Shown here piece by piece: positions 36,246-47,850 of a stretch of 64,000 bases of DNA (the first letter of the stretch is position 1; the number at the start of each line of letters is the position of its first letter). The stretch comes from Sindora glabra. Lineage: Eukaryota > Streptophyta > Magnoliopsida > Fabales > Fabaceae. The DNA lies in contig CM035236.1 of assembly GCA_020226215.1 (NCBI GenBank), positions 55,427,057 to 55,491,056 of the forward strand, in the 5' to 3' direction. Under the pieces are notes generated by a model that saw only the letters and a list, made by a program, of their open reading frames with translations, had not been told where the DNA came from and did not search any database. The position numbers and the translations under genes are program-made.

Positions 36246-36253
36246 TATAAAAA
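36246..36253 (+). promoter_or_regulatory. TATA box of family-2 LTR
   Basis: TATAAAAA followed by GGGACTTGAGGGCAGCA, as in the copy at 23546. Plus-strand promoter located in the middle of minus-strand element 1. Confidence 0.6.
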
Positions 36254-36595
36254 GGGACTTGAGGGCAGCACTTAAGAATCACGTTTTAAGCTTCCATATA
36301 AACCCTAAATCACTCAAAAAACATCCAATCCTAATTCTTAGAGAGAAAAACGCATCCTAGCAGACGCGTGGAGGGTGAGAGGTCGTTGTTCACTCCGTGT
36401 GGATACCGTAGAGACGCTGTACCTTCCGGCCGGCGTTTGATTCATCCGCTCTCAAGTTTTGATCAGTAGAAACACGAGTGCCCAATAGGTAAAACCCTAA
36501 TCATTGACTCATGCTTTTTGCATGGATCCTAGGTAGAATTCGGATCAAAATTTAAAATTCCGCTGCATGTGATAATCCGAATTCCCAACATGTCT

Positions 36596-37470
36596 CTCAT
36601 ACTCTATGGAAGGACATTGAGTTCTTGAGAGACTTATGCCATGTGACATCGGCAAGAATCCTCTTTTAGAATCTTGCATGCTAAACCTTTTTAGCACCTT
36701 GTTAATGTATGTACTCTGACTTAGGCCAAGCAATTTTCTCGATCTATCTCTATAGATCTTGATACCTAATACATAGGAGGCCTCACCTAAGTCTTTCATA
36801 GAAAAATAATTTCCTAACCAAGTTTTTACAGACTGTAGTGTAGGAATGTCATTTCCAATTAGTAATATGTTATCTACATACAACACCAAAAAGACTATTG
36901 TGCTCCCACTAACCTTCTTGTATACACAGGGTTCATCTTCATTTTTGATGAAACCAAACTCTTTGATTGCATCATCGAAATGAAGATTCCAACTCCGAGA
37001 AGCTTGCTTCAACCCATAAATGGATCGTTGCAATTTGTAAACTTTTCCAGCATTTTCAGGATTTACAAAACCTTCAGGTTGTGTCATGTACACATCCTCA
37101 AGAAGATTTCCATTAAGGAAAGCAGTTTTGACATCCATTTGCCAGATTTCATAATCATAATATGCTGCTATAGCTAGAAGAATCCTGATGGATTTAAGCA
37201 TGACAACTAGAGAAAAGGTCTCATCATAGTCAATACCATGGATTTGTTTGAAAACTTTTGCAACCAATCATCCTTTAAAGGTACACACATTACCATCCAT
37301 GTCAGTTTTCTTTTTGAAAACCCATTTGCACCCAATGGGTTTTACCCCTTCAGGTGGATCAACCAAAGTCCAAACTTGGTTTGAATACATGGAGTCCATC
37401 TCTGATTTCATAGCTTCTAGCCATTTCTCAAAATATGGTCCTATCATAGCCTCTTGGTAGGTTGTGGGCT
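36596..37470 (-). pseudogene. Element 1 reverse transcriptase
   Basis: Contains the usual copia RT blocks in order: WTLVDPPEGVKPIGCKWVFK (about 37320-37380), YDETFSLVVMLKSIRILLAI, IWQMDVKTAFLNGNL, KLQRSIYGLKQASRSWNLHF, KNEDEPCVYKKVSGS, LVLYVDNILLIGND and YVLGIKIYRDRSRKLLGLSQ. The catalytic YVDD is YVDN here (36869-36880), where element 2 has YVDD, so the enzyme would be impaired even if made. A TGA stop lies just before LVAKVFKQ (about 37270), where element 2 has an open codon. The gene is cut at 36590 by a solo LTR. Confidence 0.93.
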
Positions 37471-38197
37471 CATCTTAGTCCATGAGCAACACATCACCGT
37501 GATGAGTCACGAGAAAACCAAATCTCTCGGGCTCACGACGTATCCTACTAGATCTACGTGGGTTCTGTGTTACATGAGCAGGTTCTTCCACAACTGTTTG
37601 TGGAACCGGCTCAGGTTCCATCTCAAGTTCAATGTTTTCTCGTTGATCTTGAATTTCTTCAAGTTCTATTCTTCTCCCACTGATTCTTTTAGAGATAAAT
37701 TCTCTCTCTAGAAAAATATCAGTTCGAGCAATAAACACTTTTTGCTCGGTTAGATTATAGAAATAATATCGTTTTATTTCCTTAGGATATCCAACGAAAA
37801 AATATTTATCAGATTTGGGTCTAAGTTTATCAGAAGCCTGACGTCTTACGTAAGCTTCGCAGCCCCAAATCTTCATAAAAGACAAACTAGGACGTTTCCC
37901 AGTCCATATCTCATATGGTGTCTTTTGAACTGATTTTGATGGAACACGGTTTAGTGTGAAAGTTGCAGTCTCCAGAGCATGTCCCCAGAAGGAATTTGGA
38001 AGGTCAGCCTGACTCATCATTGACCGAACCATGTCTAACAAAGTTCGATTCCTCCTTTCAGAAACACCATTCCATTGAGGTGTTCCTGGTGGAGTGAGTT
38101 GTGATACAATGCCACACTCCTTTAGATGATTAAGGAACTCTCGGTCTAAGTATTCACCACCTCGATCTGATCGAAGTGCTTTAATACTTTTACCAAG
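37471..38197 (-). pseudogene. Element 1 integrase, C-terminal half and linker
   Basis: After a TAA stop at 38198-38200 the same frame continues with KALRSDRGGEYLDREF, LTPPGTPQWNGVSERRNRTL, the last catalytic Glu region, then EIWTGKRPSLSFMKIWGCEA and FVGYPKEIKRYYFYN, ending in a linker rich in Glu and Pro (EMEPEPVPQTV) and NPRRSSRIRREPERF. The frame ends with a stop after DVLLMD (37475), where element 2 has Gln. Integrase inserts the element DNA; here it is split by stops. Confidence 0.92.
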
Positions 38198-39164
38198 TTA
38201 GTTTTGTACTTCATTTTTGAACTCTTTGAACTTTTCAAAAGATTCAGACTTGTGTTTCATAAGAAACACATAACCATATCTACTGAAATCATCAGTAAAA
38301 GTAATGAAGTACTGATAACCTCCTCTAGCTTGTGTGTTTAAAGGTCCACATATATCACTATGTATAAAGCCCAATAAATCACTAGCCCTTTCACCTTTCC
38401 TAGTAAAAGGGGCTTTAGTCATCTTACCTAATAAACATGACTCACATACCTCATATGATTCGAAATCAAATGAGTCCAAAAATCCATCCTTATGAAGTTT
38501 GGAGATACGTGTCTCATTTATATGGCCTAAACGACAATCCCAAAGATAGGTTGGATTTGAATCATTAGTTTTGACCTTCTTTGTGTTTATGTTATAGATT
38601 GGATTTTCAAGGTCCAGAACATAAAGACCATTCATTAATTGTGCACTGCCATAAAATATTTCATTTAAATAAATAGAGCAACATTTATCCTTTATTATAA
38701 ATGAGAAACCTTTCTTGTCTAAACAAGAAACAGAAATCAAATTTCTACTAACAGTAGGTACAAAATAACAATTGTCCAATTCTAAAACTAATCCACTAGG
38801 TAAAGATAAATAATAAGTCCCTACAACTAATGCAGCAACTCTTGCTCCATTTCCAACGCGCAGGTCCACTTCACCTTTGGCTAATGATCTACTTTCTTTA
38901 AGATCCTGCACATTTACACAAATGTGAGTACCACATCCAGTATCTAATACCCAAGATGTAGAAGTAGATAAATTAACCTCTATAACATAAATACCTGAGT
39001 TGGAAGTCCCACTTTCCTTTTGCTTCTTAAGCTTTTCTAGGTAAATCTTGCAATTTCGCTTCCAATGTCCTGGTTCTTTACAATGGAAGCATTGTCCTTC
39101 CTTGGCCATGCCACCTTTAGGCTTCAGTGCAGAGGAACTTAACTTGGACTTTCCATCAGTCTTG
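38198..39164 (-). pseudogene. Element 1 zinc knuckle, protease and integrase N-terminal half
   Basis: An open stretch of about 303 residues. CFHCKEPGHWKRNC is the nucleocapsid zinc knuckle (CX2CX4HX4C). WVLDTGCGTHI holds the aspartic protease active site (DTG). Then come LWDCRLGHINETRIS and CESCLLGKMTKAPF, the GAG-pre-integrase zinc finger, and integrase with FIHSDICGPLNTQARGGYQY and ITFTDDFSRYGYVF, giving the first catalytic Asp. The frame ends at a TAA (38198-38200), a stop also present at the same place in element 2. Confidence 0.93.
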
Positions 39165-39849
39165 TCCTTTTCTTTTTATTCTTGGCCTTAGACTTGCCTT
39201 TTCCTTTGCCCTTTTGAACCATCATAATGGAATTGGGCTTGGACTTTTTCAAGTTCTGCTCAGCAGTTCTTAACATGTTAAGCAGTTCAGGCAAAGTCTT
39301 ATCAATTTCGTTCATGTTGTAATTCATGACGAATTGACTATAGCTCTCAAGCAACGATTGCAGAACTATATCAGTGGCCAATTCTTGCTGCAAAGGAAAA
39401 CCCAATCTTTCAAGGCTATTGATGTACCCAATCATTTTAAGTACATGTGTAGCAACGGGTGTTCCTTCAGCCATCTTACACTGAAATAATGCTTTAGATA
39501 CATCATATCTCTCATGTCTTGCTTGCTCTTGGTAGAGCTGTTTAAGGTGATCAATCATATTGAACGCCTCCATGTTCTCATATTGCTTCTGAAGCTCAGA
39601 GTTCATGGTAGCAAGCATGAGACAACTGACATCCAGAGTATCTTCTAGATGCTTCTTATAAGCATCCTTTTCTACTCGAGGAGCATTAGCAGCAGGCTCA
39701 TTTGGAGTAGGTTGCTCTAGGACATACTGCTTTTTCTCATGCTTGAGGACAATCCTCAAGTTTCGATACCAATCGAGAAAATTCATCCCATTCAGCTTAT
39801 CCTTCTCAAGGATAGATCGCAGCGATAAATTTGATGCATTTGATGCCAT
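39139..39849 (-). pseudogene. Element 1 gag
   Basis: Begins at an ATG (39847-39849) with MASNASNLSLRSILEKDKLN, followed by NFLDWYRNLRIVLKHEKKQY, typical of copia gag (UBN2-type). Further blocks are YEVSKALFQ-like, LERLGFPLQQELATDIVLQS and ELLNMLRTAEQNLKK, then a Lys/Gly-rich basic stretch. A one-base deletion near 39165 (compare element 2 near 57450) shifts the frame, so the 236-residue frame ends with foreign residues and the zinc knuckle is no longer joined to it. Gag would package element RNA. Confidence 0.92.
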
Positions 39850-41559
39850 AGTTATCTACAATAAAAAAATATGCAAAATGAGAATCATGTATTTTATTTA
39901 TTTAATAAGGTCTTTTATTAAATAATACTCCCACTATTTTTCTCAAAATAATAGCCCTCACTATTATTTCAGAAAATCGTAGCGTTTGAGATTTTCTAGT
40001 GGGCCAAGATCCATATTTCACCTAGACTTAAGTCAGCTTTGGCTGATCACTCAAGTTTTGGCTATTTAGGTAGGCAACTCCTTGCCAATTACATCTTATG
40101 TAACTCTTGGATAGTTAGGTGAACAACACTTGTTCAAATCCATCTCATGGACTTAAGCCCAACTCCATGCCTCTAGGCCCCAATCCTATTGAGATGGCCT
40201 AGTTAAGTCAAAAACCCAATTATTGGCATTTGGATATCACTATTATCCTATCGTGTCTCACCAAGATAAACTAGGCACTTTGCTTTAGCAAACCTGCCTT
40301 ATGTTGATCAAGGCCTTGACAAGTGCCATTCATTGGAAGGCATCACTTTTATTATGGACTTAATATTTGCATTGAGGGATTTAAATGTCTATTTTAGATC
40401 TCACCATTATTTGCCATCCATACATGCCTATATCTAACATATCATATACATTAATATAAAACATGTAATAAAGCATAAAATAAATGTGCATAGTTATGGC
40501 CCAACTACTTTGATTTTCCCAAGCCAATGAGAAAACCAAAAGGTCAACCTAGGGTAAAGATATCTTCTTTAAGCATCTTCCACGGTTGTCCTCATATTGA
40601 TTTTGGCTCCTTGTCTCCATGGCAGCAAGCTCCAAGCTTAAACATATTGTACATTTGAAAGTAAACTATTCTAACTTTACAATACATAATGAAGGAGAAA
40701 ACTCGAGTTACATTCGAGGGGAGTAAGGTGAGAGAAAGAATGTACAACTAGAATTTATAGAGAAAGGCACGACACGCAGGCCGTATTTAATTACAATAAA
40801 ACCAAAACTAATAAATGAAATATAACCATACATTATGGTGTAAGGGCCATAACTATGCATCATGCAGCAAACATCACATGTAAGCATACAAACAACCATA
40901 GGTATTTATTGAAATTGATCTTGTTTCCAATTTTAACTTGTTTAAAATTAGAAGGTTATGAAAAGATTGATTTTAAAACGCAGCTTAGATTTAGGCTATC
41001 AATTATTGCGCTACGCAGAGTTAGTACGGCGGAGCCCCCTTCCCAAAAAATTTTATGCATCTTATGTTCAAAATTTTAAGGACTTTCAGGCAAAATCCAG
41101 AAAATTTTGAACGTTTCGGTTTCTGTTTTAACCATTAAAACAATCGGCCAAAATTAGAATTTATCAAGAACCCTAATTCCAGAACTCTTCCGAAATCCTA
41201 CTTCTTGATGTTCCGCCATATTAACTCAAACATTAGTCCATGTTCTATTTAATTTAATCTCATTAAACAAAACAGAATGCATACATCACATGTATACAAT
41301 CAGACATGTTTCTGTTCGATTTTTAATCTCATTAAAATTGAAACCTTCATCAGCTACGTTTCCAGTTTTTAATCTCATTAAAACCGAATCATTAATTATG
41401 TATGTTTCAATCTAATTTTAATCTAATCAAAACCGATTCATCAACATACAAAATTATATTAATCCAGAACCCTAATTGCATCATGCATGATCTGATTAAA
41501 CACGAATTATCCAGATTTAAACGCATAACACAGAAAACTAATCTATGGATTCGCAAGCG
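39850..41559 (-). other. Element 1 leader between primer site and gag
   Basis: About 1.7 kb without a gene. It aligns with the leader of element 2 (58133-60045), for example 'aataatactcccactatttttctcaa' at about 39922 and 58203, though I cite only part. Near 40975-41045 lies a GC-rich patch (AGTACGGCGGAGCCCCCTTC) in otherwise AT-rich sequence, matched in position by a patch at 59200-59275 in element 2. Long leaders of this kind hold packaging and translation signals in retroelements; that role is inferred. Confidence 0.7.
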
Positions 41560-41571
41560 GCTCTGATACCA
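41560..41571 (-). other. Primer binding site of element 1
   Basis: Reverse complement TGGTATCAGAGC, a perfect match to the plant initiator tRNA-Met 3' end complement, one base inside the LTR edge at 41573. Confidence 0.95.
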
Positions 41572-41572
41572 C

Positions 41573-43015
41573 TGCTGGAAATCGCGCATCATACATGCAC
41601 AGCGGAATAAAATTTTTGCACGATTTCCACCAAGGATCCATGCGAATTTCGAATGCCATAGATTAGAGATTAGGGTTTATACCTGTCGGCAAAAATCTCC
41701 TGACCGCTACAGCAAATCCGATCTACTTCCAAATCACGAACCGGAATGGAAACCAATAAATCATATCACCAGTACAACGTTTATGTGGCTGCACCTCTGT
41801 GGTATCCACACGAACCCGTGAATCACCGATGAATGTCCGCTACACACACCGATTGGAATTGATCTCCTTATACCTCGTAGTGCTAGCTACGCCTCTTCAG
41901 AGATTTTGGTAAAGGAGAGGTGCTAGGATTTTCTATGCTTTTGCTTGGGTGTGTGAATAAAGAATAGCAATCCTATTATTACCCCATAAGCCTATTTAAA
42001 TAGGTGCATAGAAAAACCTAACCTATTTGGGCTTTATTCCATGTATAATTATAGGCTTACTATTGGGCCTTATAATTATAACATGAATTCCCAAATATTA
42101 AGCCCAAACAATTTAGTCCATTAATTCCAAATTCACTAGGCTCTAAGTGTGCGACCCTATAGGCTCTCATTACGTTGGCAATGACCATTAATTATATTAA
42201 TGATCATAAACAATGATTGGTGTCTAGCAACACATCATTATTACCCAAGTAATGAGAAAGTCGGTGATTTGACTAAACCTTTACACGTGATTATCACTTA
42301 TGTCCTTTTGTCCTATACATCTAGATTGAGCACGAGACATGGACCGTGTTATTCCCGTATAGCCCAATCTTGAGGTTTCTCGATTCCTAAGTAAGCTAAC
42401 TGAAACAAATGTAACCAACATCTCATGTCAATTCATCTGAGCATGGCCATGCATTTTCTCAGCTTTACTTAATCAAGGGGCCCATAGATGTTACTCCTGT
42501 TATATAGGAGGGACAAATCCCATCTTGATCACACAAATCCCTCCGCATGATATGTGACATATCCAATATCTACCCTTGCATTCACTTAACCATTAGTGAC
42601 ATAGAATAATATCAAAATATGAAACTCACATGTAGGGAACTTTGGTGATCTCAGGTCAAAGGACCATATTAATAATGATCACTAAGAACCACTTATGACA
42701 CTCATATAACGATCCATGTAGTGTTCTTAATATGGGTCGGTCCAGTATACAAGTTCTCTAACTTGTACTCATGTGTAAACTTAATATCCCATATAAGTTT
42801 TCACACATGCTAGTCTTAACATATCAAAGCAACCTAATCCACAATGATATATGACTAGGGACATTTAAGAATACAATTATTCTAAGATTATTATTATAAT
42901 TGAATATATTACGCAGATAATATATATAAATATAATAATTGGAATTGCCATTAAAATAACATGATTCAAAATTACAATCACCAATACAATTGGTTTTAAG
43001 GCATATACACTAACA
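41573..43015 (-). mobile_element. 5' LTR of element 1
   Basis: Starts TGCTGGAAATCGCGC and ends TATACACTAACA; 1443 bp. It has the palindrome at 41991-42004. Compared with the 3' LTR it differs at scattered positions along its length, by eye a few per cent. Confidence 0.93.
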
Positions 43016-43417
43016 TATTCAATCCATATTTCTTAATACCGAGTAGACTAACTTAAGCAAATAATCAATTTTACATATTGATGTATTTGAGTACGACCAT
43101 GTATTTTTTAATCTTACTTAATTAAGGAACCTAATGATATCACTCCTTCTATATAGGAGGAACAAAATTTCATCTACGTCATTCATATCCCTCTACATGA
43201 TTTGTGACATACCCAATTAATCCTTACATGCCATCCCAGTTAAAAGCGACACAGGACAACATCAAAGTGTGCAATTCCTCATGTAGGGAATTATAGTAAC
43301 TTTAGATCAAAAGACTATGTACAATGTGGTCATATGAGAATAACTAATGGCACATGACAAACCATGTAATATTCTCATAGCAAGTCAGTCCAGTACATCT
43401 GTTCACTAATAATGTAC

Positions 43418-46338
43418 TATAATATCCCTAGGAGACATTTCCCAAGAACTACTCCTAAAGTATCAAAGTAAATTAATACTTCCTAGTTAAGCGTGCTTAG
43501 CCTAAGAAAATTTTAAGAATGGGTAACCTCATAGGAAGTTTTTCCAAATATCCAATTCAATTAAAAAAAATTAAATGATGACTCAAACTAGCAATGAAAG
43601 TACAATAAGGCCACTTGAAAGAAAGAAATTTCCTTGGTGGACTACTCGAGGGAAATCGGGTAAAAATAAAAAAAGAAGAGATAGGATATTTATGTAGATT
43701 GAAAAAAAAATTCTTTGGAAAAGGCTAATCTCAAGTAATAAATATTAAAAAAATTGATGAAAAATATCAAGAAGAAAGTAAAAGTATTTTTAGAAAATTT
43801 TAGAATATAAAAACTCTAATTATTATACAAAAGTTAATTAGACAAGCTGAAAAGGGGCAAATTGAGTTCCAATGGGCCAAAAAATTTTCCAAACCCTTTG
43901 AAACATTAATAGAGATAAAACTTGAGTTAAAATATTGTTAGAAATATGCCTAAAAGATTATAAGAATTTTAATAAAATTTAACTCGATTTTAAGGACTCA
44001 GGTGAGCCGAAATTCGATAAAATAAGTTCGAAATTAATATAATTTGATTTGGATTATTTAAATTCCTTTTGAGATGATTTGGCATGTTTTCTAAAAGCCA
44101 AAATTGAGTTTTTGAAGGTCCAAAACCATGCAGCCCAATAGGAAAAATTTAGGAGGAAAGTCAAGGATAAAGGTGGAAAAAGTAAGAAAAGTAAGGGGTA
44201 TTTTTGTAATAAAAGTTTTGTCTCTAGACTTCTCTTCATTTTTATCTATTTTTTTGGTCATTTTTAACAGCAAAAACGTGTTCCCATGCTGGTCAAATAA
44301 TCAGCAAAAATTCTTAAAGCAACTCCACATATTTGAAAATGATTAGTTCATATTTTGACTTCCAAATTAACCTTTTTTTCTAAACTCTTTTTACCACTCC
44401 TAAACACCAATTTTATGCATTCTTCTTCAGCAAAAACCGTGGCTCTCTCTCCATATTATCCAACTTTCAACCTCACTTTTAATTCACCAAAAATTTCCAT
44501 AAGAGAATTTCCTACAAGATTTCAAGAGGTAATCATGCAACTTCCTTCTTTACTTCATGCTTTCATGGAAGATCTTCTTCAAAATTCTCTAAAATTTGGT
44601 TTATTATTTTGACTAGAGTTCAGCTGCCTCTAAGGATCCTCTAGCATATTAGAAGGTATAAAACTTAAGGTGAGTAGTAACTCACTTGATTTTCCATTGA
44701 ATTTTGATTACAAAATTGCCAATAATGCTATCTAGAATTGTGATTTCATGAAACTAGGTATGTGGCCATGCAATAAAGGCACGGTGTTGAAAGCTTGTGT
44801 TCTTAAGTTGTATTGAAGATATTGGAACAATATTAGCATGACTAAGTGATTAGATTACCCATTTATTAAACCTTGAGTAAAGATGGAATACAAAGAACTT
44901 AGAAATTGCTTTGCTGATTTTTGCTTCTAGAATTTCTGAAAATCCAGAAATAAACTAAGAATTTTAGGGACATACTAGAGCCTCTTAAAAATTCAAATCC
45001 ACCTATTTTCTAGCCTCTTATGATGTTGGGATACATATAGGATTTATTGGAAATTTTTAAAATTTTTTAGAAACCTGAACAAGGGACATTTCTACACAAA
45101 GGTGTGGCTCATCAAGAAACAGGACATGAATAATTTCACTTCTATTCTTGAATTATTTGGAGTACTAAATGATTAGAAAAAATTCCAAAAAGATTCCTGG
45201 ATAACATCCCATATGTTGGTTAAAACATAGTCAATTTTTGTGATAATTAAGCTCATTTTCCTGGTGAATAAATACCTACAATTTCAGAGCTCTAGTGCTA
45301 CCAATTCTAGAACCAATTTGGAAGGATGAAGTTCCACGAATTTTTTGGGCAAAATCAGCAGGGTTTTTGTGCAAACTTAAACTCAACTTAGTAATTTAGG
45401 ATATTAGGAGTAACATATATTTTATTGAGAATATATGAGATTTTATGGAATTAGTATATTGAATGTACAAAATGAATATCCTTGATGAGAATTAAAGATC
45501 AAAACTTGATGAAACACTTATGGATAGTTGGTATTAACCTTACCAAATGGATTACATGATATGTTATTGAAATATCATCATTACTCCACTTATGCCTTTC
45601 ATGGCTCATATGATATTATAAATGTGATATGTAGGAGGAAGAATTTAGCCTAATAGCTTGCAACATCCTTTTAAAGGAAGGAGAGGGGCGGCAAGAAGTG
45701 GAGGGAAAAGGTTGGAGGCGAGTTAGGTAAGGATGGCTTGAAGAAATAAGAAGGAAACCTGTATATCATACTAGTCATATTTATTAATGTAATATTAAAA
45801 CATAATGCATATGATAGATGGTAGTTATTAGATTTGAATAAAGCTAAGTATATAGAAATTTATCTAGTTTTTCTAAATTCGTATCATAGAGAACTGATAA
45901 TGGAAAACTATGGGAATAAAGATTGAGTAGCTACTCACTGAGTATTTTATACACTCACTCCTTTTTTGTGTTATTTTATTTTACAAATAAAAAACAAGGA
46001 GCTCTAACAGAAGACTAATACATTGCATAGAACTTTCTAATCTCCATGGGGCATAGTGTAATAAAAAATTAATATATTTGAGTTATTCTCTATACAATTA
46101 AAGTCTATGTATGTGATAAATAATTTTGTTATGCTATTGCATATTAATATCACATATTAACTTTTTCATTGCACGTGCAATGCAATTTACTTATATTATT
46201 TGATGCTATCATGTATCCCCTTTTTTTTTACAAAATAGTCAGATATATTTTTCTACAGGCTTGTAAAGATGTTTGATTAGTTAGATACCAGTTAGATGTC
46301 ATTACGCTGGTCATGATACCTGAAATTGGGTCGTGACA
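43418..46338 (+). mobile_element. Solo 2.9-kb chromovirus LTR (family 3)
   Basis: The right end reads TTGGGTCGTGACA, matching in reverse complement the LTR edges at 1350 and 52375. The left end TATAATATCCC is taken as a mutated TG. TGTAC (43413-43417) and TGTAT (46339-46343) form a TSD with one mismatch, and family-2 LTR sequence continues on both sides ('aatgtac' to 'catgtatt'). Length 2921 bp. It matches 52375-52836 plus 61573-64000 in reverse. No coding sequence; a patch at 45650-45720 is unusually G-rich. Confidence 0.8.
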
Positions 46339-46624
46339 TGTATTCATGTATTAACTTGATATCACATATCCATGATTCATAATCATCAATCATGATATAT
46401 ACTAGTCTCGATGCAATATTGTTATCCCTTTCGTAATAATACTCAACTAGGGACATTTTAGGAATAGTAAAATTATTATAGGAATAATTATTATATGAAG
46501 TTATAAATTGCACAAAAATGAAACAAAATATAATGATTACATTTCCTAAAATAAAACATAATACATTGTGCATTATTATAATCATCTTATGATTGGCTCC
46601 TAAGATACACACACCAGTAAATTC

Positions 46625-47530
46625 ACCTGTTTTTTCACTAATTAATTCGAAGGTGCAACTAGAATACTAAAATCCCTCACAAACCTTGCTAGCTAACCCA
46701 TAAAAACTCCTTACTTCACTAACGCTCTCAGGGGTAGGCCATTCCCTAATTGCTTTTGTTTTTTCTCCATCCATCTCAATTCATTTACTACTTACAATAT
46801 AGCCTAAAAACACAATTTTATCCAAGAAAAAAGGAACAATTTTCCATGTTGTTATTCAATTTTTTCTTTTAAAACTTACAAAACACATCTTAAGTGCACA
46901 ACATGTTCATCAATATTTTTCCTATATACAAGAATATCATCAAAATAGATGACAACAAACTTTACAATGAAAGGGCATAAAACATGATTCATCAATCTCA
47001 TAAAAGTTCTTAGTTTATTAGATAAACCAAAAGTCATGACAAGCCACTCATATAAATCATGTTTTGTTTTATGAGTAGTTTTCTATTCATCACATTCTCT
47101 TATCCTAATTAGATAATATCATTATTTCAAATCAATTTTACAAAAGACATAAGACCTATGTAACTCATCAAGCATCTCACCAAGTTTTAGAATGGGATGT
47201 CTTTACTTTATAGTGATTTTGTTGATTAGTCAACAATGAACACATATTCTTCATGATCCATTCTTTTATTACTAATAAGATCACCATTGCACATAGGCTT
47301 ATAATATCTTTTATGTATCCTTTTATCATGAGATCCTCTAATTGTCTTTGGATCTCCTTAGCTTCTTTTGGATTAGTCCTATAAGTGGGATGGTTTAGAA
47401 TTGAAGCTCTTAGAATAAAACCAATTTAGTGCTCAATCCTTCTTTTGGGAGCCAATTCCCTTGGAGCCTATTTTGGGAACACCTCTTCATGCTTCTACAA
47501 AACAAATTTTATTACTCTTGGTAAAACAAG
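46625..47530 (-). pseudogene. Chromovirus-type gypsy RT (right half of split pol)
   Basis: Minus-strand pieces include YRTNPKEAKEIQRQLEDLMI (about 47330-47390), a region corresponding to FMRLMNHVLCPFIVKFVVIY and FDDILVYRKNIDEHVVHL (46910-46990; FDDI is the YVDD equivalent), and NCVFRLYC- and GMAYP-like remnants toward 46730. It continues across the AATTC insertion site into the RNase H at 30348. Many stops and frameshifts. Confidence 0.8.
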
Positions 47531-47850
47531 GTTTTCTTGATTAGTGTTTAGATAGGCTTCTTTGTACAAAAGTACTAACATTGGTCTAAATGCATAATGA
47601 GACTCCCTACATCACTCACTTTTGCAAACACATTCAATTTTTCATTTTTTGTGTTTTGAACTCTCTCCTTTCTCCTTTCATCTTTATTTCTTTTCACTCA
47701 CACTTTTTTCCTCTTTCTCACTTTCATTCTTTTCCATGCTTTTTTCTCTTTTTCTTCTTCCTCTCCTTTCTTTTGCATCCTCACTTGATTATCTTAAACT
47801 TGCTATGGGGTTAAGGGTTTAAAGATCACCTATCTCTCATCTTTTTTGAA
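47531..47850. other. Pyrimidine-rich spacer in chromovirus pol
   Basis: Bases 47636-47790 are dominated by T and C on the plus strand. It lies between protease and RT of the decayed chromovirus. I can read no conserved motif; on the minus strand it would encode a Lys/Glu/Arg-rich linker. Confidence 0.4.

Larger units (their letters stand above)
34928..36590 (+). mobile_element. Solo LTR, family 2, inside element 1 RT
   Basis: Starts TGTTGGTGTGTGTCC and ends GAATTCCCAACA; 1663 bp. TGTCT at 34923-34927 and 36591-36595 is a perfect TSD; element 2 shows the empty site near 54921. It matches 22275-23892 closely, with an extra short duplication (about 28 bases around 35852-35880) and a longer AT run at 35926-35956. 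It must be younger than element 1. A TATA box lies at 36246-36253. Confidence 0.93.
31314..43015 (-). mobile_element. Copia element 1, nearly complete, with two nested solo LTRs
   Basis: Minus-strand Ty1/copia element with LTRs 31314-32758 and 41573-43015, primer binding site, polypurine tract and a perfect TSD TATTC (31309-31313 and 43016-43020). Without the two inserted LTRs it is about 8.6 kb, the same as element 2. Order on the minus strand: gag, zinc knuckle, protease, integrase, RT, RNase H, as usual for copia. The LTRs are very similar, so it is fairly young compared with its surroundings, yet gag has a frameshift, there are several stops, and RT and RNase H are each cut by a solo LTR. 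Confidence 0.92.
30349..46619 (-). mobile_element. Solo LTR, family 2, split by two later insertions
   Basis: The LTR consists of 30349-31313, 43021-43417 and 46344-46619, together about 1.64 kb, close to the 1663 bp of the intact family-2 LTR at 34928. The left end reads TATTAGGTTTCAC, the right end ACACACCAGTA (both ends mutated from TG/CA). AATTC stands at 30344-30348 and again at 46620-46624: a perfect TSD within a chromovirus pol. Interrupted first by copia element 1 (31314-43015) and by a solo chromovirus LTR (43418-46338). It is clearly more diverged than the other family-2 copies. Confidence 0.85.

Noticed and set aside
33109..41572. The two element-1-type LTRs at 33109 and 41573 as the pair of one element
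   Set aside because: The copy at 33109 has its own perfect TSD (GCAAT) inside the RNase H, and the pair 31314/41573 shares the TSD TATTC, with the polypurine tract beside 32758.
47590..47822. Two overlapping plus-strand frames rich in Phe, Leu and Ser
   Set aside because: They arise from the pyrimidine-rich strand opposite a decayed chromovirus linker.
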